Assembly (NCBI GenBank): GCA_030529845.1
Contig: JAUMWB010000003.1
Coordinates: 1-64,000, forward strand
Source of the DNA: Rothia sp. (in: high G+C Gram-positive bacteria)
Lineage (GTDB): Bacteria > Actinomycetota > Actinomycetes > Actinomycetales > Micrococcaceae
DNA length: 64,000 nucleotides
Direction of reading: 5' to 3'
Shown here: positions 63,104 to 64,000 of the stretch, in pieces
How positions within the stretch are numbered: position 1 is the stretch's first letter
Layout of the letters: each line of letters begins with the position of its first letter
Program-made: the position numbers and the translations under genes
The notes under the pieces: model-generated
Told to the model about the DNA's origin: nothing
The model's input: only the letters and a program-made list of their open reading frames with translations
The model's database searches: none

Positions 63104-63937
63104 ATGACTGAGTCACCCCGCCTCACCTTCAACGACGGCAACAGCATTCCCCAGCTGGGCTATGGCGTCTGGCAGGTAGAAAATGATACCGCCGAAAAGG
63201 TCGTCGGCCTGGCCCTGGAGGCTGGCTACCGCCACATTGACACCGCCAAAATCTACGGCAATGAAGAAGGCACCGGCAAGGCAATTGCTGCCTCCGGTGT
63301 TGCCCGCGAGGACGTCTTCCTCACCACCAAGGTCTGGAACAGCGACCAGGGCTTTGAGACTGCTAAGGCTGCGGCTGAGGCGTCCCTTGAACGCCTGGGC
63401 ACCGACTATGTAGACCTGCTGCTGATTCACTGGGCAAAGCCCTCTCAGGGTCTTTACCTCGATACCTGGAAAGCTCTGATTGAGCTACAGAAAGAGGGCA
63501 AGGCACGTTCCATTGGTGTTTCTAACTTCCCCGAAGAGCAGCTACGTGAAATCGTTGAGGCTACCGGCGTTGTGCCCGCTATCCATCAGATTGAGCTGCA
63601 TCCCTACTTTGCCCAGGAAGCCCTGCGTGAGGTTCACCAGGAACTAGGTATTGTTACCCAGGCGTGGAGCCCCCTGGGTAACGGCTCAGACCTTCTGACC
63701 AACCCCGTCCTGGTAGAGATTGCTAAGAAGCACAACGCCAGTGTCGCCCAGGTCGTCATTGCCTGGCATCTTGCTATTGGTAACGTAGCTATCCCCAAGT
63801 CCGTTACCCCTGAGCGCATTGTTGAAAACTATGCGGCTCTAGAACTTACCCTGGACGCTGAGGACATCGAAGCTATCAACGGTTTATCTAGCGCAGACGG
63901 TCGTATCGGTGCAGACCCTGCCACCATCACCTTCTAA
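63104..63937 (+). CDS. Aldo/keto reductase (copy 2)
   Basis: A 277-residue paralogue of the preceding gene: GYRHIDTAKIYGNEEGTG, FLTTKVWNSDQGFE, LIHWAKPSQG and SIGVSNFPE. The tetrad is complete. ATG 63104 is chosen over 63059 because GAAAGGAC lies directly upstream. The pair probably arose by tandem duplication and may cover different carbonyl substrates. Confidence 0.9.
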   Translation: MTESPRLTFNDGNSIPQLGYGVWQVENDTAEKVVGLALEAGYRHIDTAKIYGNEEGTGKAIAASGVAREDVFLTTKVWNSDQGFETAKAAAEASLERLGTDYVDLLLIHWAKPSQGLYLDTWKALIELQKEGKARSIGVSNFPEEQLREIVEATGVVPAIHQIELHPYFAQEALREVHQELGIVTQAWSPLGNGSDLLTNPVLVEIAKKHNASVAQVVIAWHLAIGNVAIPKSVTPERIVENYAALELTLDAEDIEAINGLSSADGRIGADPATITF

Positions 63938-63977
63938 AGGCAACACAGCTTTCAGAAGCCACTACACTTAGGGTAAA

Positions 63978-63999
63978 ACCCTCCGTCTTAGGCGGAGGG
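63978..63999 (+). terminator. Terminator hairpin at the window end
   Basis: CCCTCCG and CGGAGGG arms around TCTTAGG; the expected T-run would lie just outside the window. Confidence 0.6.
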
Positions 64000-64000
64000 T

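Overview
The window is a dense, high-GC bacterial chromosome segment from an actinomycete, most probably of the family Micrococcaceae and Rothia-like. The sequence supports this with a dnaK-grpE-dnaJ-hspR operon behind HAIR-type operators, a DtxR/IdeR-type iron box, an LAxTG sortase motif, cysteine-poor L28/L33/S14 proteins, a YkoEDC thiamine-precursor transporter and many GTG/TTG starts. The family is an inference from gene style; no rRNA operon is present. I see no CRISPR array, insertion sequence, phage or origin.

Layout. 1-5.3 kb: a DsbA-like thiol protein, then a nucleoside hydrolase interrupted by one in-frame amber codon and a complete ECF transporter (S, T, fused double ATPase). 5.3-10.6 kb: tRNA-Thr(TGT), an IdeR-type box and a five-gene ferric-siderophore uptake operon (binding lipoprotein, two FecCD permeases, ATPase, siderophore-interacting flavoprotein). 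10.6-13.1 kb: SGNH hydrolase, a promoter/terminator-rich gap, rpmB-rpmG-rpsN and the gene for HU. 13.2-18.8 kb: a copper/heme cluster (membrane protein, CopC, PCuAC lipoprotein, DyP peroxidase, CopD-CtaG fusion). 18.9-27.9 kb: amino-acid permease, thioredoxin-NHL protein, two membrane proteins of unknown role, a MauE-thioredoxin fusion and a PhoA-type phosphatase with PHO-box-like repeats and an LAxTG anchor. 28-38.6 kb: dcd, an HprK/PqqD-like fusion, an MFS transporter, DUF4235 protein, TPP riboswitch with ykoEDC, pabC, a Bcr-type MFS pump, a P-loop kinase and a low-molecular-weight tyrosine phosphatase. 38.6-41 kb: an accessory-looking stretch with a possible small RNA, a 60-residue Cys-rich protein behind a perfect CsoR-family-type operator, and three small unknown membrane proteins. 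41-45 kb: the chaperone operon. 45-48.8 kb: LLM oxidoreductase, AGCS symporter, trmB. 49-55 kb: an AT-richer island with a Tat-exported cholesterol oxidase homologue, two Tat-exported proteins (one frameshifted at a C6 tract) and a second AGCS symporter. 55-64 kb: DoxX-like protein, CycA-like permease, HNH-type nuclease, an unknown 482-residue protein, Tex and two tandem aldo/keto reductases.

How it fits together. The common theme is nutrient and metal acquisition with envelope maintenance: iron under IdeR-type control, copper handling linked to oxidase assembly, thiamine precursors under TPP control, phosphate probably under PhoP control, and several amino-acid transporters. The points most worth following up are the Cys-rich protein with the CsoR-family-type operator, the free-standing HprK-PqqD fusion, the cholesterol oxidase island with its C6 frameshift, and the asymmetric fused ECF ATPase.
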